A stretch of 8,499 nucleotides of DNA from JAADHG01 sp964418645 (GTDB lineage: Bacteria > Bacteroidota > Bacteroidia > Flavobacteriales > Flavobacteriaceae), in contig CAYQME010000082.1 in NCBI GenBank assembly GCA_964418645.1, positions 1 through 8,499 of the forward strand. Direction: 5' to 3'. Positions within the stretch are counted from its first letter, which is position 1, and each line of letters starts with the position of its first letter. The translations under genes and the position numbers were made by a program. Below, one piece after another: positions 6,847-8,499 of this stretch. The notes below the pieces were generated by a model that made no database searches, had not been told where the DNA came from, and was given only the letters and a program-made list of their open reading frames with translations.

Positions 6847-7665
6847 TTACATTTTGTCCAACCATTTTAAAATAGTTTGCATAAATTCTTCTTTGCATAA
6901 ATCGTGATGCAACTCATGATATCCGTTTTCAAATAAAGTCAATTCAGCATTATCTGTGTTATTACAAAACTCCTCTGAACCTTTATAATCAATAATTTGG
7001 TCATCAGTACCGTGTAAAACTAGCATTGGCGCTTGTAATTTATTAGCATTTTGTATTGCCCATTCTCCAGCATCAATTACAGGAAATATATACATAGGAC
7101 TCACTTTATCATGAACCAAAGCGTCATCACAATATTTTTTAACTTCAGTTTCATCTCTTGAAATGGCTTCTACTTCTAATTCACTAGGCATTGTTAACGA
7201 TGGTAAAACTTTGAGTAATAATTTACCTAAAGCTACTTTCCATTTTGGCGGATTAAATGCTAATCGTAAAAATGGACTCGTTGCAATCACGCCTTTAAGT
7301 ACACGGTTTTTTGTTAACGTGTAATTAATAACAAGGTTCCCGCCTAAGCTGTGCCCATAAAGGTAAATTGCTTTGTCAGGAAATAATACGTCTGCTTTCT
7401 TTATGGTATATTCTATAGACTCTAGGAGTGCCTCATAGCTTGGGCAGTCTCCCCGTTTTCCTTTTGTTTTCCCATGACCAAATAGATCGAACGCCACCAC
7501 TGCTAATCCATTTTTTACCAAATGTGGAACCACAGATTGTTCGTATCGCGATGAATGTTCGCCCATGCCATGCACTAAAACAATGACTGCTTTAACCGAT
7601 TGTGGTTTCCAATATTGACCAAATAATTCGGTATTATATAAGTTAAATTTATATGTGTTATGCAT
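6847..7665 (-). CDS. Alpha/beta hydrolase, monoacylglycerol-lipase-like (Hydrolase_4 / serine aminopeptidase S33 family)
   Basis: The 272-residue protein has no signal peptide and should be cytosolic or membrane-peripheral. The oxyanion-region motif H-G-M-G-E-H-S-S-R-Y (32-41) is the hallmark of the Hydrolase_4 family. The nucleophile elbow is G-H-S-L-G-G (104-109) with Ser106. The acid is probably Asp222 in H-G-T-D-D-Q-I, and the base is His250 in G-Y-H-E-L-H-H, a motif shared with monoglyceride lipases and lysophospholipases. The cap region is about 130-200. The likely reaction is hydrolysis of a monoacylglycerol, lysophospholipid or similar ester, but the natural substrate cannot be told from the sequence. 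The ATG at 7665-7663 is 2 nt from the pabB stop, and the gene ends 9 nt before tilS, so it is embedded in that operon without an obvious functional link to folate or tRNA modification. Confidence 0.88.
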   Translation of the reverse strand: MHNTYKFNLYNTELFGQYWKPQSVKAVIVLVHGMGEHSSRYEQSVVPHLVKNGLAVVAFDLFGHGKTKGKRGDCPSYEALLESIEYTIKKADVLFPDKAIYLYGHSLGGNLVINYTLTKNRVLKGVIATSPFLRLAFNPPKWKVALGKLLLKVLPSLTMPSELEVEAISRDETEVKKYCDDALVHDKVSPMYIFPVIDAGEWAIQNANKLQAPMLVLHGTDDQIIDYKGSEEFCNNTDNAELTLFENGYHELHHDLCKEEFMQTILKWLDKM

Positions 7666-7667
7666 AT

Positions 7668-8499
7668 TTAATTTTCTAAAACTGTTCGCATTGCTTTTGC
7701 TTTAATTAAGCATTCTTCATATTCTTTTAAAGGGTCACTTTTTGCTGTAATCGCTCCTCCAACAGAATAGGATACATACTTGTTGGTTTCATTGTACAAG
7801 ATACTTCTAATTACAACATTAAAATCAAAATCGCCATTAGGTGTGAAATATCCAACAGCTCCCGAATACAATCCTCGTTTGGTTTCTTCTAATTCTTCAA
7901 TGATTTTCATTGCTGAGATTTTTGGTGCTCCTGTCATACTTCCCATTGGGAATGTAGATTTAATAACATCTACAGGATGTACAGAATTCTCAACTTTGGA
8001 AATTACTGTAGATACTATTTGATGCACTTGCTCAAAACTATATACTTTGCATAATTCTCTTACTGTTACTGTGCCTTTTATTGCGGTTTTAGACAAATCA
8101 TGTCTCACCAAATCGACAATCATAATATTTTCACTTCGCTCCTTTTGGTCTCTCTCTAAATCTTGCCTTAGTTTTTCATCTACATCTTTAACTTTTGAAC
8201 GCTTTGCTGTACCCTTTATTGGCTGTGAAATAATAGTATTTCCTGTCTTTTTTAGATAACGTTCTGGAGAAGCCGAAAGCAAATATTTGTCATTACATTT
8301 CAAAAACGTAGCAAAGGGTGGATATGAAATAGTATTAAGCTTTTTATAGGTTTCTAAAGGATTTATACTCGTACTTTCTGCATAAAACTCTTGACAAAAA
8401 TTGGCTTCGTAAATATTACCTCTATGAATGAGTTTTAATATGGAATTTATTTTTTTAAAATAGTCGTCTTTGTGAATTCTCAACTTAATTTTGATATCC
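7668..8499 (-). CDS. pabB: Aminodeoxychorismate synthase component I, N-terminally truncated by the window edge
   Basis: The frame is open to the right edge (first full codon 8498-8496), so the 277 visible residues are the C-terminal chorismate-binding part of a protein usually around 430 long. A TTG at 8483 is an internal leucine codon, not a start. The segment H-R-G-N-I-Y-E-A-N-F-C-Q opens the catalytic domain. The sequence P-I-K-G-T at 8222-8208 holds the active-site lysine typical of PabB; anthranilate and isochorismate synthases have P-I-A-G-T-type motifs there. E-R-S-E-N-I-M-I-V-D-L-V-R-x-D-L, F-P-M-G-S-M-T-G-A-P-K and R-G-x-Y-S-G-A-V-G-Y complete the family pattern. PabB aminates chorismate to 4-amino-4-deoxychorismate, with ammonia from PabA, for p-aminobenzoate and folate. 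PabA and PabC are not in view. It is the most upstream gene visible of the pabB-hydrolase-tilS-ade run. Confidence 0.93.
   Translation of the reverse strand, partial: DIKIKLRIHKDDYFKKINSILKLIHRGNIYEANFCQEFYAESTSINPLETYKKLNTISYPPFATFLKCNDKYLLSASPERYLKKTGNTIISQPIKGTAKRSKVKDVDEKLRQDLERDQKERSENIMIVDLVRHDLSKTAIKGTVTVRELCKVYSFEQVHQIVSTVISKVENSVHPVDVIKSTFPMGSMTGAPKISAMKIIEELEETKRGLYSGAVGYFTPNGDFDFNVVIRSILYNETNKYVSYSVGGAITAKSDPLKEYEECLIKAKAMRTVLEN

Noticed and set aside
7668..8483. Complete 271-residue gene starting at a TTG at 8483
   Set aside because: The frame remains open to the window edge, and the residues begin inside the chorismate-binding domain of a longer protein, so it is a truncated pabB and the TTG is an internal Leu codon.
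7668..8499. Anthranilate synthase component I (TrpE)
   Set aside because: The active-site motif is P-I-K-G-T with lysine, the aminodeoxychorismate synthase form, rather than the alanine form of TrpE. No trp genes are adjacent.
1..8499. Mobile element, defence island, CRISPR or RNA gene
   Set aside because: No transposase, integrase, long repeat, regular spacer array or tRNA/rRNA-like sequence is visible, and codon style appears uniform throughout.

Overview
The window is AT-rich and densely coding, and every gene reads on the minus strand. The proteins look like those of a member of the Bacteroidetes, most likely Flavobacteriaceae. The clues are Lys/Asn/Ile-rich proteins, no clear Shine-Dalgarno sequences, and one intergenic sequence that matches the Bacteroidetes -7 promoter element (TAnnTTTG). 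This assignment is an inference from composition and protein style. I see no rRNA, tRNA, CRISPR, insertion sequence or phage gene.

Read in the direction of transcription (from high to low coordinates), the layout is two tightly packed gene runs. The first run is a 5'-truncated pabB (folate/p-aminobenzoate synthesis), a monoacylglycerol-lipase-like alpha/beta hydrolase, tilS (lysidine synthase for tRNA-Ile) and an adenine deaminase. The gaps are 2 nt, 9 nt and a 4-nt ATGA overlap. This looks like one housekeeping operon that enters from the right edge.

A non-coding strip follows at about 3784-3898. It holds a candidate promoter, an 11-bp-period direct repeat and a perfect 8-bp inverted repeat, and it is the only clear regulatory region here.

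The second run is a CoA-acylating (methyl)malonate-semialdehyde dehydrogenase, an exported VOC-fold protein, a class III omega-aminotransferase, an NTF2/SnoaL-like protein, and the first 18 codons of another gene that overlaps the NTF2 stop codon as ATGA and leaves at the left edge. Aminotransferase plus semialdehyde dehydrogenase is the chemistry for beta-alanine -> malonate semialdehyde -> acetyl-CoA, or the equivalent 3-aminoisobutyrate branch. That is the end of reductive pyrimidine breakdown. The truncated N-terminus is compatible with an NCS1-type nucleobase permease, which would fit, but 18 residues do not settle it.

Most of the window is ordinary metabolism. The parts that merit a second look are the two accessory proteins of the catabolic run (the secreted VOC protein and the NTF2-like protein), whose roles are not explained by the pathway, and the dyad in the mmsA leader.
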